This document shows positions 1 to 9,783 of a DNA stretch of 64,000 bases, one piece after another. The DNA comes from Planctomycetota bacterium (GTDB lineage Bacteria > Planctomycetota > Planctomycetia > Pirellulales > Pirellulaceae), in assembly GCA_026692865.1 (NCBI GenBank), contig JAPLNI010000055.1, positions 1-64,000 on the forward strand, in the 5' to 3' direction. Every line of letters starts with the position of its first letter. The first letter of the stretch is position 1. Position numbers and translations under genes: made by a program. The notes under the pieces are model-generated. The model saw only the letters and a program-made list of their open reading frames with translations, was not told the origin of the DNA and did no database searches.

Positions 1-1
1 G

Positions 2-271
2 AACGGCGCCATCGATCGCGGCAACGACGCATTGTTTATCAGCGAGTTCCAAACAGGGCTCCTTTACTCGCGATGCTTGAAACAATACGGTGGCCGAATG
101 TTTGCTCGTGGCGGCTTCGAGTATCAGTACTGGAACACCGCTGATCGCAACGCCTTCTCGACCTCCTTTGCTGGTGTCACTAGCAGCAGCGAAGCTTCAG
201 TATCCACCACGGGTGGCGACCTCAAGACCCACTTGGTCGGTTTCTCAATAGGTGCCGGATACGCTTGGTAG
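2..271 (+). CDS. C-terminal end of a probable outer-membrane beta-barrel protein (5' truncated by window edge)
   Basis: The reading frame is open from the window edge to the TAG at 269-271, so only about the last 89 residues are seen. The visible part alternates polar and aromatic residues (FARGGFEYQYWNT, then VGFSIGAGYAW) and ends in a terminal aromatic Trp, as expected for the closing strands of an outer-membrane beta-barrel. A strong terminator follows at 310-346, so this is the last gene of its unit. The family cannot be named from this fragment; a planctomycetal BBP7-like porin is one possibility, but that is inference. Confidence 0.6.
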   Translation, partial: NGAIDRGNDALFISEFQTGLLYSRCLKQYGGRMFARGGFEYQYWNTADRNAFSTSFAGVTSSSEASVSTTGGDLKTHLVGFSIGAGYAW

Positions 272-309
272 ATATTGAGAAGTCTCGCAAATCGTGCTGC
301 TTTCAAATA

Positions 310-346
310 AAACGATGTTGGTACCTGTGTCCAGCATCGTTTTTTT
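310..346 (+). terminator. Rho-independent terminator of the beta-barrel gene
   Basis: A 12-bp stem (AAACGATGTTGG at 310-321 with CCAGCATCGTTT at 331-342, one G-T wobble) encloses a 9-base loop and runs into a tract of T to 346. It lies about 40 bases after the stop codon at 271. Confidence 0.85.
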
Positions 347-521
347 GTTGGGATTATTCCCATTGAAGAACACTAGTCCAGAACTTAGTTGCCTCGCCCG
401 TATTGCGACAGCGGTAGCGAGCCACCGTCGAAACGGTATCCTGCAATATCTATGCTCTCTGTTGTCTTTGTTCCAAAAACACAAAGGTTCAGAATCTGAA
501 ATGCGTGTATGGATATATAAC

Positions 522-689
522 GAACCAAGTCACGCCGCCATCGGAGCTTCCATCGATGTTCATCGTCACTTGGGGCCTGGTTACTGGAATCCGCCAATCA
601 AGTTTGTTTGGTAGGCGAACTGAAGAAACGCGGCTCGCCGGTTAGCGGAGACCAGCACATCCTACCACGCAATTGTTTGACGATTTGAG
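522..689 (+). pseudogene. GxxExxY-family protein remnant, frameshifted and truncated
   Basis: In one frame the DNA encodes SHAAIGASIDVHRHLGPG (about 528-581), the N-terminal signature of the GxxExxY family (small proteins of unknown, possibly nuclease-like, function). The continuation LLESANQVCLVGELKKRG follows in the next frame from 581 and runs to a TGA at 687-689. The two parts join if one T is restored at GGTTACTGG (579-587), giving the family sequence GPGLLES. The usual C-terminal half of about 60 residues is also missing after 689. No good start codon is visible upstream. I read it as a decayed gene; a sequencing indel could explain the frameshift but not the truncation. Confidence 0.7.
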
Positions 690-721
690 CCTGATGCGAT
701 AGCCGATCTTTTGAAATCGGA

Positions 722-1168
722 CTAGCTGACACCACGCTCAACCAGGTACCGTTCTTCGCTTTCTTCTCGAAGGATATCATCATGAAGCGCGATAAAATCT
801 GTTACCAAGCGATTGATAACGGAAGGTTCATCTGTCGATTGTCGGACGCGATCGATTATCTCATCAAGATTGTCCAGCAACCGTCCCTGCCAACACTCGA
901 TATCTCTGAGTTCGCAGTACAGAGCTGGTTCATAATTGAGAACTCGCTCCAGGAAACCTTCACCGGCAACTCGCGTAAAGTGCTGATCCAGCAACCATCG
1001 GAAGTTTTCTAGATCTTCGACGAGTTTCGACCGAATCGACCGGCTTTGTGGTTTCTCTTGCCAGCGACGAAACTCTGCCTCTAAGTCGCACAAGCCTCTC
1101 TCGGTTTGTGATTGGCTATGATTCAAACACATTTTCACACCTGCAAAATCTTCAATAAACTCGGACAT
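722..1168 (-). CDS. Hemerythrin-like HHE-domain protein (tentative)
   Basis: This 148-residue helical protein has a hemerythrin-like layout: FRWLLDQHFTRVAGEGFLE around residues 53-71, then a helix with RDIECWQGRLLDNLDEI, then ALHDDILREESEE near residues 127-139. Bacterial hemerythrin domains bind a di-iron centre through His/Glu in such HxxxE-type helices. Here some ligand positions look replaced, for example no His in the third helix, so iron binding is uncertain. The start ATG at 1168 is preceded by a GGAG-like stretch. It stands alone, convergent with the upstream pseudogene. It could also be a simple helical-bundle protein of unknown function. Confidence 0.5.
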   Translation of the reverse strand: MSEFIEDFAGVKMCLNHSQSQTERGLCDLEAEFRRWQEKPQSRSIRSKLVEDLENFRWLLDQHFTRVAGEGFLERVLNYEPALYCELRDIECWQGRLLDNLDEIIDRVRQSTDEPSVINRLVTDFIALHDDILREESEERYLVERGVS

Positions 1169-1547
1169 CGTGATTGCTCCTGAATATGGCTAGGACCTAC
1201 TGAGGCCAAAAACCGCGTCTACGAAACCGATCATCGCACGAACCAAAGGTGTACCTTCACGCTGCACCCTGATTGTTGCACTGCGATGGTTGGATCGTCA
1301 AGTCTTCAAATTCGATGAAGAAGTTTTTATTCTCGTAAAACTTAAATTAATGGAAAATCGGCCAGCATTAGGTCGTACGTCTATCATTCAGGCTTGCTTG
1401 AAAAAAGTCTACTGTTCCTGGGAAAGCCGAACTAATTGTTCTTCATCAAGAGTTTGTCGCTGGAAAAATCGGTAAACATCGTCCGATCGCGTCTAGCAAG
1501 TCGTGCGGATTGGAGCCGCGATCCGGCGAAGAAGATCAGGCTTAGAT
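1169..1547. other. Intergenic region without a recognised gene
   Basis: No reading frame here has protein-like composition; a 61-codon frame at 1290-1475 looks like chance. The right part follows the 3' end of rsmA. The left part must hold the promoter of the hemerythrin-like gene. I see no terminator or repeat. Confidence 0.5.
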
Positions 1548-2453
1548 TTATTTGTTCACGACCTTTGCCGATCGGCAAGCTTCTAACATGTCGATAATCT
1601 GAGGCACAGAAAGCTGTTCTGCACGTAGGTTAGGTTCGAGCGCAAGCTTTGAGAGAATCTCGTCGACTTGAGGCTTGCTAAGTTCCTCTTGCATGGCGAC
1701 GGCGAGTTGGCTGCGAAGAAATTTTCGTCGGTGAAAAAAGAGGGCGCGGACTTTCTCATGAAAGTAATCATGATCGACAATCCGATCACGTAGCTCAGGT
1801 TTGGGGATGATCTCGAGAATCGCCGAGTCCACTTTGGGCCGCGGCCAAAAAACACTTGGCGGCATGATGCGAACGATTCGGCATTCACATTGGCTCTGCA
1901 TCCATATAGTCAGTGCGCTGTAGTCCTTGGTGCTCGGAGGAGCAACGATGCGTTCGGCCAATTCTTTTTGGATTGTCACTACCATACGATCAACCAGCGG
2001 TACCTCCTGCATCAGATTTGAAATGATTGGTGTTGCGACGTTGTACGGAAGATTCGCTACAAGCTTAAACTTGGCATTTGGAATGGCAGCCATTTGAGTT
2101 CGAACTTCTTCGATGAGTGATGGCTGAAGCGTGTTCTTGTTCTTCAGTGCATCGACTTGTAACATCGTTACGTTCGAAAACTCGCGAAGTTCTTCGGCTG
2201 CGATTTGCTGAAGTTGCGAATCGATTTCTATCGTAATCACCCAACCTGCGTGCGGTGCCATGCGAGTGCTCAGGGAACCCATCCCGGTCCCTATTTCAAG
2301 TACGACATCGTTGCTATTGACCTTGGCGGTCGTGTGCAGCATGTCTAAGAGATTCAAGTCGATTAAAAAGTTTTGGCCATACTTAGTCTTGGGTTGAAGA
2401 CCATGCTGTTCGAGCCGACGCGAGAGGAATGAAAGTGTTTGACGTTCTGACAT
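1548..2453 (-). CDS. rsmA: 16S rRNA (adenine1518/1519-N6)-dimethyltransferase
   Basis: RsmA (KsgA) dimethylates two adjacent adenines in the 3' hairpin of 16S rRNA during small-subunit assembly, using S-adenosylmethionine. The 301-residue protein shows GQNFL (26-30), the SAM-binding loop VLEIGTGMGS (51-60), an acidic ribose-binding residue in TIEID, and the catalytic NLPYN (134-138). I chose ATG at 2453 because RsmA proteins start shortly before this region; an open frame runs back to 2603 but only into ribE in another frame. The start lies 4 bases after the ribE stop, so the two are almost certainly translated from one mRNA. Length is normal (about 270-300). Confidence 0.95.
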   Translation of the reverse strand: MSERQTLSFLSRRLEQHGLQPKTKYGQNFLIDLNLLDMLHTTAKVNSNDVVLEIGTGMGSLSTRMAPHAGWVITIEIDSQLQQIAAEELREFSNVTMLQVDALKNKNTLQPSLIEEVRTQMAAIPNAKFKLVANLPYNVATPIISNLMQEVPLVDRMVVTIQKELAERIVAPPSTKDYSALTIWMQSQCECRIVRIMPPSVFWPRPKVDSAILEIIPKPELRDRIVDHDYFHEKVRALFFHRRKFLRSQLAVAMQEELSKPQVDEILSKLALEPNLRAEQLSVPQIIDMLEACRSAKVVNK

Positions 2454-2457
2454 AAGT

Positions 2458-3126
2458 TTATCTTTGAATCCTTTGGACGTACTTGGCGAGGATGTCCGTT
2501 TCGAGATTGACATAGTCACCTTCGCGAAGCTGTCCAAGTGTTGTGACTGAAAGAGTATGTGGGATGAGTGCGATGCTGAATTGGCTGTCGTCCGCGCTAA
2601 CAACAGTTAGGCTAACACCATCGATGGTAATGGAGCCTTTGTTGACCATCTGTCGAAGCAGTGGCAGGGGAGCACTAAAGAAGAAGTAGGACCACTGCCC
2701 ATCATCTTGACGTTGAATCAAATGTCCCAAGCCATCAATGTGGCCAGTGACAAAATGCCCGCCCATGCGATCTCCGACTCGAAGCGATCTCTCGTAGTTG
2801 ACGCGGCTCCCGGGTGTAAGTTCTCCGAGACGCGTTTTTGAAAGCGTTTCCTCGCCCGCTTGGAATGCAACTCGCAGGTGGATTTTCGTCGCCTCAGAGG
2901 ACGAGCTTGTATCGGCGGAAGCGTTTGTGACTTCCGGATCTCGAGGGGTAGGCTGGATATCGACGACTGTCAAGCAGCAACCGGAGATTGAAACACTATC
3001 GCCCAGGTTTATTGGAGACACTTCCGGGGTCGTAGGAAAATGAAACTCAAAAACCAATCGCACCCCGGCAGTTTCGGGGATGACTTCTTGGAGAATTGCG
3101 GTGCCCTCGACAAGTCCGGTAAACAT
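2458..3126 (-). CDS. ribE: Riboflavin synthase alpha chain
   Basis: Riboflavin synthase dismutates two 6,7-dimethyl-8-ribityllumazine molecules into riboflavin. The 222-residue protein starts with the family hallmark MFTGLVEG and contains two lumazine-binding beta-barrel repeats; the second begins around MGGHFVTGHIDG. A Ser/Thr/Asp-rich loop (near ASADTSSSS) in the first repeat is an insertion relative to most homologues. The frame is open upstream to 3255, but the MFTG start at 3126 is the family start. rsmA follows after 4 bases. No FMN riboswitch was recognised upstream. Confidence 0.95.
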   Translation of the reverse strand: MFTGLVEGTAILQEVIPETAGVRLVFEFHFPTTPEVSPINLGDSVSISGCCLTVVDIQPTPRDPEVTNASADTSSSSEATKIHLRVAFQAGEETLSKTRLGELTPGSRVNYERSLRVGDRMGGHFVTGHIDGLGHLIQRQDDGQWSYFFFSAPLPLLRQMVNKGSITIDGVSLTVVSADDSQFSIALIPHTLSVTTLGQLREGDYVNLETDILAKYVQRIQR

Positions 3127-3255
3127 AAATTGGGTTCTTAGGGATGCTTTTAGCTGGGTTGGATGAATTGTTCGGGAATAAACAAAGGTTCGCAGTTTGG
3201 CTGGCGGGCTTCCTAAAGAAGCGATCACTAACTTAAAGGCTATTCTAGCGAGCAC

Positions 3256-4854
<1,599 letters not shown>

Positions 4855-4863
4855 GCCCGTTGC

Positions 4864-4966
4864 CGAAGTCGTAAGACTTCTGAATGAATTAGATTGGTAA
4901 CACTCACGGCAGAACTCGTAAGAGTCCTGCTACGATTGCTGCAGAACTCTTACGAGTTCTGCGACG
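4864..4966. repeat. REP-like hairpin cluster (three units), copy A
   Basis: Three hairpins of the dispersed family lie in tandem. The first is around GAAGTC-GTAA-GACTTC (4865-4880). The second is CAGAACTC-GTAA-GAGTCCTG followed by CTAC (4910-4933). The third is CAGAACTC-TTAC-GAGTTCTG (4942-4961). Stem sequences differ from the GAATTC and ATGTC versions elsewhere, but pairing and the GTAA/TTAC loop are kept. The cluster fills the space between the convergent eno and redoxin genes and may also help end their transcription. Confidence 0.8.
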
Positions 4967-5002
4967 AGGCGGGTGGTTAGATGCTTCACAGTCGATCTTT
5001 AC

Positions 5003-6112
5003 TTATTCTTTGAGTAACTTATCAATCAGCGACTCAATTTTTGCGTCGCCCGTTGCGCCTTTCCAATTGAGTTCGCCTTGCCACCAGAAGCGAACGTAAC
5101 CTTTCTTGTCGATTACATAAACGGTTGGCCACATCGTATTGGCCCAGGCGTCCCAATTTTTGTTTTCGGTATCAATTAATACTGGAAAAAGAAAACCGGA
5201 TTTCGTCGCGGCCGCAGTAACCTTAGTTGGATCTCTTTCCGATACGGTCTCAGGAGTTTGAATCCCAATCACTTTGACGCCCTTCTCTTTTAGGGTTGCA
5301 TCCCAGCGCTTGTAAATTTCGAAATTGGCGACACAGTTATGGCACTGGTAAGCATAGAAATGAATCAGGACGACTTGTCCCCGTAGTGATTCGAGCGTTG
5401 CTTGCTGATCGCTGGTCCAATTACCCGAATCAATCAACTCCGGAGCAAAAGGATAGAGTCGTTCAAGCGATGAAACCTCAAGCGGTTTACCGAGAAGCTT
5501 TTGAAGTAGTTGGTTCTGTACTTTATTAAGTGTGCCGACAGATTGCGTGGATTCGCTTTTCTTCGCAGCTGTGAATTCCTTTTGCTGTTCTTTGTTAGGT
5601 TCTTGTCCTGCTTTGGTAAGATCCGCCGCAAGTTTATCGGTCTCGGCAAATAGCTCTCCGATTTTTTTGACTTGAGCAGGCGTCAGCTTTAGGTACGCGA
5701 TCACCTCGGGTCGTGCAAAGATTCGAACACTCTGCGATTGCAATTCGATCTGCCTTAAACGAACCACGGCAGCATCTCCAAGAATTCGACCAACTTCTGC
5801 GATGGCTTGTGCTTCCAAGTCCGCCACGACAGTACGCGCTTTCGTTGTTGGCAAATTTCGCGACGGCCACCAAACGCGATCGATTTTTCGCATCGATGCC
5901 TCCAAATCCTGCAACTGGTCCTCGGAAAAACCAAGTTCCGTCTGTATTTCTTCGGTATGTATCAGGCTGAGTAGATTTTGCGGAACCGCAACGGAGTCGG
6001 CCGACAACGAAGCGTAGGGGGTAGTATCGCCTTTCGTAGTGTTAGCATTGCTCCAAATCGTAAGACAAAGGGAGGCAAACCAAACAAACATTCTTCGATT
6101 CATTATCACCAT
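5003..6112 (-). CDS. Secreted TlpA/AhpC-type thioredoxin-fold protein
   Basis: The 369-residue protein has an N-terminal signal-like segment (FVWFASLCLTIW), a helical charged middle region (residues about 45-220) that resembles Spy/LTXXQ-like sensor regions (LGFSEDQLQDL, LKLTPAQVKKIGEL), and a C-terminal thioredoxin fold from about 230. The redox motif is CHNC at 257-260, preceded by VVLIHFYAYQ, with the cis-Pro loop MWPTVYVID. It probably acts outside the cytoplasm as a thiol-disulfide reductase. The start is either ATG 6112 (3 bases after AAGGAG, tight) or ATG 6103 (12 bases after it). The joining of an LTXXQ-like region to a redoxin is an inference. Confidence 0.8.
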   Translation of the reverse strand: MVIMNRRMFVWFASLCLTIWSNANTTKGDTTPYASLSADSVAVPQNLLSLIHTEEIQTELGFSEDQLQDLEASMRKIDRVWWPSRNLPTTKARTVVADLEAQAIAEVGRILGDAAVVRLRQIELQSQSVRIFARPEVIAYLKLTPAQVKKIGELFAETDKLAADLTKAGQEPNKEQQKEFTAAKKSESTQSVGTLNKVQNQLLQKLLGKPLEVSSLERLYPFAPELIDSGNWTSDQQATLESLRGQVVLIHFYAYQCHNCVANFEIYKRWDATLKEKGVKVIGIQTPETVSERDPTKVTAAATKSGFLFPVLIDTENKNWDAWANTMWPTVYVIDKKGYVRFWWQGELNWKGATGDAKIESLIDKLLKE

Positions 6113-6386
6113 CTACTCCTTGTGAAAAGTTATCGACGACAAGATTGACACCGCTGCGTTTTGATTAGTCATCCATGCGATTTAACTATCTTTATAAGCG
6201 AGTAGACGCTGCTTGACTCGCCTTTCTTACCTAGAAAATCCATATTTTAACAAACAACCTTAAAGGCAAATCGGGTAACGCGGAGCTTGCATTATCGATT
6301 CGTTACCATTCATCCCATAGAATAGAATGTCGAGGCACACCCTCAGGTAGATTTTCTTGCTTATGCCCGCACTGTAAACAAAAAAC
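6113..6386. promoter_or_regulatory. Divergent promoter region of the redoxin and ogt genes
   Basis: The 274-base AT-rich gap separates two divergent starts, so it must hold both promoters. AAGGAG just upstream of 6112 (minus strand) is the ribosome-binding site of the redoxin gene. No defined operator could be recognised. Confidence 0.45.
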
Positions 6387-7013
6387 ATGACAAGCATTTA
6401 TTACAGCCAAGTCGAGAGCCCCCTTGGATCGCTTTTGGTTACTCTCCAACAGGATCAGCTCACAAATGTTTGTATGAACCAGCAAAAGCGAAAGGTCTCG
6501 ATCGAGCCCGAGTGGATCTACGATGACAAACCATTTTGCTCGCTGGTTCAGCAATTCCAAGAGTACTTTCAAGGGCAGCGACATCAGTTTGACATCCCTA
6601 TTCGGCTTGAAGGGACACGTTTTCAAGAGCTCGTCTGGAAAGAATTGCGTAACATTCCTTACGGGACGACCACGACGTACGGCGAGCTTGCCAAGCGAAT
6701 CGGCAACCCCAAAGCGGTCCGAGCTGTTGGGATGGCGAATGGTCAAAACCCGATTCCGATTATCGTCCCTTGCCACCGCGTGATCGGATCGAACGGAAAG
6801 CTCACCGGCTTTAGCGGCGGATTGCATAACAAAACGTTGCTCTTAAGTTTAGAGGAGCAAAGCATGCAAACAAGATACGTGAGAGAGTGTCAATCGATGT
6901 TGAACCCAAGGGAAGGAGTTTCTGCAGCGCAGTTTAACCAGTTGTTTCGATTGAGATTCAATTCGATTCTAGCACGAGTACCGCCTTCGGCTGAGTGCGA
7001 GTACGGGACGTAA
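6387..7013 (+). CDS. ogt: Methylated-DNA--protein-cysteine S-methyltransferase
   Basis: This suicide repair protein transfers the alkyl group from O6-alkylguanine (and O4-alkylthymine) in DNA to its own cysteine. The active-site motif PCHRV has the acceptor Cys at residue 129. PYGTTTTYGELA (91-102) and AVGMANGQNP (DNA-binding helix and Asn hinge) precede it, and GFSGG follows. The catalytic domain ends near residue 160, but the ORF continues for about 48 more residues (TRYVRECQSMLNPREG onward) with no recognised domain. The N-terminal half is the usual RNase H-like fold. The gene is alone on its strand. Confidence 0.93.
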   Translation: MTSIYYSQVESPLGSLLVTLQQDQLTNVCMNQQKRKVSIEPEWIYDDKPFCSLVQQFQEYFQGQRHQFDIPIRLEGTRFQELVWKELRNIPYGTTTTYGELAKRIGNPKAVRAVGMANGQNPIPIIVPCHRVIGSNGKLTGFSGGLHNKTLLLSLEEQSMQTRYVRECQSMLNPREGVSAAQFNQLFRLRFNSILARVPPSAECEYGT

Positions 7014-7124
7014 TCTTGTTAGTTGTTTTTCCAAATTTTCGACGCAGGTGATACACTCATGCATCACTTGTTACCCGCCGGTGAATCCTTTCAAGAGCCT
7101 GTATTACGCTGAACAACTCTCACG

Positions 7125-7862
7125 ATGGCAAATAACAATACAATGTCAAACAAGTCCTTTCATGAGCAGACTGCATTAATTACCGGCGGGGGAAGTGGTA
7201 TTGGTCGAGTGATGGCCCACTCAATGTTGGAGGCTGGCTTCGGAACGGTTTTGATTGCGTCGCGACGTGGTTTAGTGCTTCGCGAAACATGCGATTCACT
7301 TGCCCGAATGTTTCCGAAGCAACGCGTGGTGCATTTCGAGTTTGATATTCGCGTGAGATCTCAAGTTGAAGATTTGGTCGAGTTTGCGAAAGGTCAGATC
7401 GGTGTGGTGGACGTATTGATCAACAATTCAGGGTTGGCTGTTCCTGAGGCGGTGGAAAGCATTACAGAGGATGGTTGGAATACTGTTCTTGAAACAAACC
7501 TTCGAGGAGTAATGTGGTTGACGCAATTACTCCTGCCTGGAATGAAAGCACAGAACTTTGGTGACATCGTAAACGTGGCATCACAAGCGGGAAAGCATGG
7601 CTATGCTGACGTCCCCAGTTATTGTGCTTCGAAGTTTGGCCTACTGGGATTTGCCGAATCGGTACGTGATGATGTTTGTCGTCGAGGCCTTAATATCCGA
7701 ATCGTCAACTTATGCCCTGCCTTGGTGGATGTTGAAAGCGATCCGGAAACGCCTCCAAGGCCGGGCTTTTTACATGTCCGGACGATGGCTCAAACTTTAA
7801 TTTACTGCTTGTCGCTTGACCGGAACGTTGTGCTTCATGATATTGGGCTATCGGGTAGATAA
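7125..7862 (+). CDS. Short-chain dehydrogenase/reductase (SDR)
   Basis: A classical SDR of 245 residues. The nucleotide-binding TGGGSGIG lies at 20-27, NNSG (NNAG variant) near 102-105, and the catalytic Tyr/Lys pair in SYCASK near 163-168, preceded by VASQAGKHG, which supplies the Ser. Such enzymes reduce or oxidise alcohol/ketone groups with NAD(P)H; the substrate cannot be deduced. No neighbour gives a pathway. The protein ends slightly short (normally about 250) but the core fold is complete. Confidence 0.9.
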   Translation: MANNNTMSNKSFHEQTALITGGGSGIGRVMAHSMLEAGFGTVLIASRRGLVLRETCDSLARMFPKQRVVHFEFDIRVRSQVEDLVEFAKGQIGVVDVLINNSGLAVPEAVESITEDGWNTVLETNLRGVMWLTQLLLPGMKAQNFGDIVNVASQAGKHGYADVPSYCASKFGLLGFAESVRDDVCRRGLNIRIVNLCPALVDVESDPETPPRPGFLHVRTMAQTLIYCLSLDRNVVLHDIGLSGR

Positions 7863-8301
7863 GCTGAAAGTACTAATGATGGCGAATTGCTTTAACTCAA
7901 TTTCTAAATACACTCGTCCCATTGCTTGAACTCGGCGGGGCTTGATTCGAATTTGTAAGGACCAGACGTTGGGTGATCCTCAACGAAGTAGTCCGAAAAG
8001 CCCCCCAAGCTAATTGCGGTTGATTTGAACAAATCCATGCGTCATTCGTACTAAGTGCAACGAGTTAATTGGAGTGGAAGTTTGCGATTCGATGGAGAAT
8101 CGCCCCCAATAGACTTTCTCAAACCGGATATTGAGGTAAACTTGGAGTGATACGATAGTGTTTGTTTCTTTGTCGATTCTTTAAGCGTTAAGCAAGATGT
8201 ACAAAGTCTAAGCGTGCCGTCTGCCTGCCCATAAAATCATTCCGATAAGGATATTCCTCCCTCGAAAAAGTCGCCTATTCAGAGCGCAGGACCGATGTTG
8301 C
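7863..8301. other. Intergenic region upstream of the DUF1501 operon
   Basis: Apart from the 44-codon frame at 7904-8038, no gene is seen. The right half should carry the promoter of the DUF1501-PSD1-thioredoxin operon. No repeat was recognised. Confidence 0.45.
7904..8038 (-). CDS. Possible 44-residue small protein or gene fragment
   Basis: A 44-codon frame runs from ATG at 8036-8038 to TAG at 7904-7906, in an otherwise empty 439-base gap. Its composition is protein-like, with aromatic and acidic residues (GGFSDYFVEDHPTSGPYKFE, ending EFKQWDECI), and codon choice resembles neighbouring genes. No convincing ribosome-binding site precedes it and an in-frame TGA lies just upstream, so it may be the remains of a longer gene. 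No family was recognised. Confidence 0.35.
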   Translation of the reverse strand: MDLFKSTAISLGGFSDYFVEDHPTSGPYKFESSPAEFKQWDECI

Positions 8302-9759
8302 ATGAATGTCCCTCAGAATTTGAGTCAACAACAGTTGAATTGGGCGAGGCGAACTTTCTTGTCCAATTCGTTCGCCGGAGTTGGCGGGATGGCTCTCGCG
8401 TCGATACTTGGTGGGCTTACTGGGAAAGATGCCGCAGCAAAAGATTCGCCAGCCAACGCACATCCATGGCCGGCTTTAGATGGCTTGCCGCACTTCGCTC
8501 CTAAAGCAAAACGGATCGTGCATTTGTGTATGGCCGGTGGCCCATCGCACCTGGAGTCGTTCGACCCAAAACCGGAACTCGATAAAATCGATGGTGAGCC
8601 GTTTCCAGAATCATTCACGAAAGGTCAGCAGCTAGCACAGCTTCAAGGTAGTACTCTGAAGGCACGCAAGTCTTTCGTGAAGTTCAACCGACATGGGGAA
8701 TCTGGGTTGGAAGTATCCGAACTCTTTCCCCAGATTGCGAAGTGGGCTGATGACATGTGTGTCATTCGGAGCATGACTACCGAGCAGATTAATCATGACA
8801 CGGCGCACGCTTTCATGAACAGTGGTTCTATCATCAAGGGAAGACCAAGCATGGGATCTTGGTTTCTCTATGGTTTGGGAGCTGAGACCAGTAACCTCCC
8901 AGGCTACGTGGTGATGACTTCATCTGGGCCAGGAGCTCAACCGGTTTCAGCAAGGCAGTGGAGTGCCGGATTCTTGCCAAGTAAGTTTCAGGGAATTGCG
9001 TTTCAGTCAAGCGGATCTCCGGTTCATTACATCGGTAATCCAGAAGGCGTTTGCCAGTCGACGCAACGGCAAGTCATTGATGAAATTCAAAGGATGAACG
9101 GGATGCTTAGTGAAAGACATTTCGATCCCGAGATTGAAACTCGTATTGCTCAATATGAGATGGCTTTCAAAATGCAAACGGCAGTTCCTGATCTTGCTGA
9201 TATGTCTCATGAAAGCAAAGAGACATTGGATGCATATGGCATTAAGGAACCAGGTGATGGGACCTACGCGTCAAACTGTCTGCTTGCACGTCGATTGCTC
9301 GAACGAGGCGTGCGTTTTGTACAGCTTTATCATCGAGGCTGGGACCACCATCGAAACCTTGTTAAGGACTTCACCACCTCAGCAAACGCAACGGACAAAC
9401 CGACCGCTGCTTTGCTAAGCGATCTAAAGCGATTGGGGCTTTTAGATGATACGCTTGTTCTTTGGGGCGGCGAGTTCGGGCGAACCCCAATGGCTCAGGG
9501 CGATGGACGCGATCACCACATCAATGCATTCAGCGTTTGGATGGCCGGCGGCGGTCTCAAAGGGGGTATGACTTACGGTGCAACTGACGAACTCGGTTAC
9601 CGTTCAGTCGAGGATGTTGTTAGCGTTCATGATCTGCACGCCACCATGCTACATCTGTTCGGCGTTGAACATGAAAAGTTGTCAGCAAGATTCCAAGGCC
9701 TCGATATACGTTTGACTGGTGTAGACCCATCACGCGTTGTTCATGAAATCATCAGCTAA
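8302..9759 (+). CDS. DUF1501 domain-containing protein (Tat-exported, sulfatase-like fold)
   Basis: The 485-residue protein has a twin-arginine signal (RRTFLSNSFAGVGGMALAS from residue 16) and the DUF1501 hallmarks HLCMAGGPSHLESFDPKP, NHDTAHAFMNSGS and LWGGEFGRTPMAQG. DUF1501 proteins are a planctomycete-enriched family related to the alkaline phosphatase/sulfatase superfamily, normally encoded beside PSD1-type cytochrome-like proteins, as here. Their substrate is unknown. The stop is 24 bases from the next start, so it is co-transcribed with the PSD1 gene. Confidence 0.93.
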   Translation: MNVPQNLSQQQLNWARRTFLSNSFAGVGGMALASILGGLTGKDAAAKDSPANAHPWPALDGLPHFAPKAKRIVHLCMAGGPSHLESFDPKPELDKIDGEPFPESFTKGQQLAQLQGSTLKARKSFVKFNRHGESGLEVSELFPQIAKWADDMCVIRSMTTEQINHDTAHAFMNSGSIIKGRPSMGSWFLYGLGAETSNLPGYVVMTSSGPGAQPVSARQWSAGFLPSKFQGIAFQSSGSPVHYIGNPEGVCQSTQRQVIDEIQRMNGMLSERHFDPEIETRIAQYEMAFKMQTAVPDLADMSHESKETLDAYGIKEPGDGTYASNCLLARRLLERGVRFVQLYHRGWDHHRNLVKDFTTSANATDKPTAALLSDLKRLGLLDDTLVLWGGEFGRTPMAQGDGRDHHINAFSVWMAGGGLKGGMTYGATDELGYRSVEDVVSVHDLHATMLHLFGVEHEKLSARFQGLDIRLTGVDPSRVVHEIIS

Positions 9760-9783
9760 ATCGCAATCACACACAGATAACCA

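Noticed and set aside
2454-2603. Longer RsmA with 50 extra N-terminal residues
   Set aside because: The extension overlaps ribE in another frame; homologues start near the ATG at 2453, which lies right after the ribE stop.
4864-4966. CRISPR array or classical terminator
   Set aside because: The units differ in sequence and spacing, have no spacers of constant size and no T-tract; the same hairpins occur dispersed elsewhere.
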